From Emiliania huxleyi CCMP1516 (taxonomy: Eukaryota > Haptophyta > Isochrysidales > Noelaerhabdaceae), in NCBI RefSeq assembly GCF_000372725.1, contig NW_005201213.1, positions 98,295-162,294 of the forward strand: a DNA stretch of 64,000 bases, given 5' to 3'. Below the pieces are notes generated by a model that was not told the origin of the DNA, made no database searches, and worked only from the letters and a program-made list of their open reading frames with translations. Shown one piece after another: positions 62,098-64,000 of this stretch. The translations under genes were made by a program, and so were the position numbers. Positions within the stretch are counted from its first letter, which is position 1. Each line of letters starts with the position of its first letter.

Positions 62098-64000
62098 TGC
62101 CGCGCGCTCCTGTCGCCTCCGCGAGCGCCTCCTCGACCCGCCGCGGGGCCCGGGCAACGGCCTCGAGCCGCGCTGGCGATGCTCGGCCGGCCTTCTGGCA
62201 CCCTATCGCACGCACTCCCGCCAGCCGCGCGCTCCCGCGCCGTCGTGCGAGCTTCTGGCGTCATCCGTGCGAGATGCGGCGTCGCGTATCAGCTCGGTCA
62301 CGCGGATCAGCTCGGTCACCTCGAGCGCGCTCGCTGCCTGCGCGCCAGGCAGCGCTCCTCTCTCGTCGTCGCGGCGACGAGTCGGGACGACGCCGTCGCT
62401 CGAGGCGCGTGGCCGGCGGCGCTCCTCTAGGCGGCGCTCCCTCGAGGCGCCGGGCCGACGTGACTGGGGCAGCTGCGGCGCACGACGGTGCCCAATGGCC
62501 GCCTCCGCCGTCCCCGGCTCGGCCTGTGGATCAGGGCAGCGGTCTCTCAGCTGTGCCGTCTCTGAACAGACACACTTGAGGACACGCGCGCGCGACGCTC
62601 ACAGCTGCGTGTGCCGACAGCGGTGGTCAGTCTAAAATGTGTCTTGGTCAGTCTGACGGGCCAAAATATTTGAGGAAACACATTTTGCTGTCCTCACGCA
62701 CTCACGGCCCGCGCATTGCGGCTCCGCCGAGACCTTGTTGGCAAAGTTTGATCGCACGCGCTCGTTCCCCCACAGATCCCACTAAATCATCACGGCCCCC
62801 CGTAACACCCCCTCCGCGCGCGGTCAAAGGCTTCCCAGGGCCGGTCTATGACATGAACCGATAGACACAAGCAAAAACAACCGCACCTCTAAGCTTCTCG
62901 GGCACCCCGAGGCCCATACGGCGCCCCGGCGGGCCCCGGCGGAGGTCCGGCGCGGCGCTCCAAATCCGCACACTCTTCGCGAGCTTCTACGGGAGTTCAC
63001 GCGGCCTCTCCGCCTCGTGAGGCACACCCCACACCCACCACGAGTCCTGGGGCCGTGGGCGGACCTTTGGCCGCGGCGTCCGGAGCTTTGGTCGTCGAAT
63101 ATCGGCCGCCAACTAGGCCGTCGAGATCGAACGTGTCCGGAAAAAGGCTCTCGGATGGGTCCGGCAGCGGTCCCATGGACCCAGAAGCTCGCCCCGGCCG
63201 AGCATTCACGGCTCGGCCCCCGCCCCTGGTCACCCAGACGTGCCCTTGGACAGCCGTAGGGGCTCGGATGACGACGTTGGCGCCCGCGACGACGCCCTCC
63301 CCGACGCGACGTCGGGCATCTGGCAGATACACTACTCGTACTCCCGGGCGCGGCGGCGCGGATGATCACGTGGTTTGGGATTCTGAGCGATGGCAGAGGC
63401 CTTTATTTGCAAACGAGGACGCCCCGCGAGGCCCCGTCGGCCGGGAGTGGTGAGTGGGACCATAAACAAGCACTATATCCCGTACCGCGACCAGCCCACA
63501 CACAGCCCAAACCGCTGCCAAACCGGCCCTGATCACGCCGGCCGGGAGGCTGCCGGGGCGCCCAAACAGTCCCTCACGAACGCCACACGGGCCACCACGG
63601 CCCGTCCGGCGGCCCGAGTGCCGCCCCACACCCGCCCGACGCCCTCGGCCAGCCAGCGCCCACTCTGAGAGGCTTCACCGCCGCCAGCGCGCCGAGCGCG
63701 CCGCCCTCTCCTCGCGCCACACGGGCCCCTGGCCGCACGCCCGAGAGGCGGCCCATAATTTGAGTCGAGACGCGCCGCCGGCCAGCCAGCAGCTCGCCCG
63801 CCACCCGCAGAGTGCCGCCGCCGCCCCCAGCCCGCACTGGAGAGGCTCTCCCGGCCGCTAGCCGCTGTCGCGTCGCCCGGCGGCTGCGCTGGCAGCGTGG
63901 CGGTGAGGGCGGTGGAGGAGATGGCGGCGGCGGGCTGGGCGGTGGCGGTGAGGGAGCTGGCGGCGACGGGGCCGGGGTGACGTGCCGCGGCTCGTGCGCG
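62098..64000. other. GC-rich end region, no supported gene
   Basis: No recognisable domain on either strand. A minus frame at 62997-63332 (containing PLPDPSESLFPDTFDLDGL) is protein-like but unrecognised and lacks conserved features. The last 400 bp are extremely GC-rich with GGCGGTG-type repeats. Confidence 0.5.

Noticed and set aside
62997..63332. Minus-strand 111-codon frame near the right edge
   Set aside because: Looks somewhat protein-like but has no recognisable motif, no intron evidence and lies in very GC-rich DNA where open frames are common.

Overview
The window looks like nuclear DNA of a photosynthetic, GC-rich microalga, most probably a haptophyte. This is inferred from gene content and not proven. 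Genes carry short spliceosomal introns (about 65-200 nt). Several introns in the synthase gene and its neighbour need GC-AG rather than GT-AG ends. There is a plastid-type CPP1-like protein, a severin, a UBE2C, ankyrin/RING/kinase fusions, and a very large modular polyketide synthase without built-in acyltransferases.

Layout. 1-3.1 kb: two nearly identical arms carrying the N-terminus of the spliceosomal helicase Aquarius face each other across a 100-N gap, probably partly an assembly effect. 3.8-6.9 kb: an ankyrin/TM/RING gene and an F-box/RCC1 gene, both on the minus strand. 6.9-9.4 kb: 3' end of a LINE-like retroelement (zinc finger plus RNase H), then minisatellites. 9.8-13.7 kb: a degraded repeat-family copy, a four-TM protein and a three-exon severin/gelsolin gene. 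15.4-21.1 kb: a 1,891-aa ankyrin/kinase/RING/RGG protein. 21.6-28.5 kb: a TIR-like reading frame, more copies of the repeat family, UBE2C and a CPP1-like plastid protein. 28.8-30.4 kb: a divergent pair, PEBP-like and NTF2/SnoaL-like.

32.1-55.6 kb is the centrepiece: one gene encoding FAAL-ACP-[KS-DH-psiKR-ER-KR-ACP]x3-KS-psiKR-KR-ACP-sulfotransferase-thioesterase (over 7,000 aa). FAAL loading with a terminal ACP-ST-TE is the architecture of cyanobacterial olefin synthase (Ols) and of the CurM terminus of curacin synthase. It predicts activation of a fatty acid, three fully reducing two-carbon extensions, one extension stopped at the beta-hydroxyl, sulfation, and hydrolysis with decarboxylation and sulfate loss to give a terminal alkene. 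Haptophytes are known for long-chain alkenes, so this is a strong candidate hydrocarbon-forming megasynthase. Its central modules are 4,875-bp in-frame tandem copies that are almost identical, with a mosaic third module.

56.5-60.3 kb: a repeat-rich secreted/type I membrane protein on the minus strand. 60.4-61.3 kb: a foldback element with long terminal inverted repeats and a 9-bp target duplication. 61.3-64 kb: further palindromes and no gene I can support.
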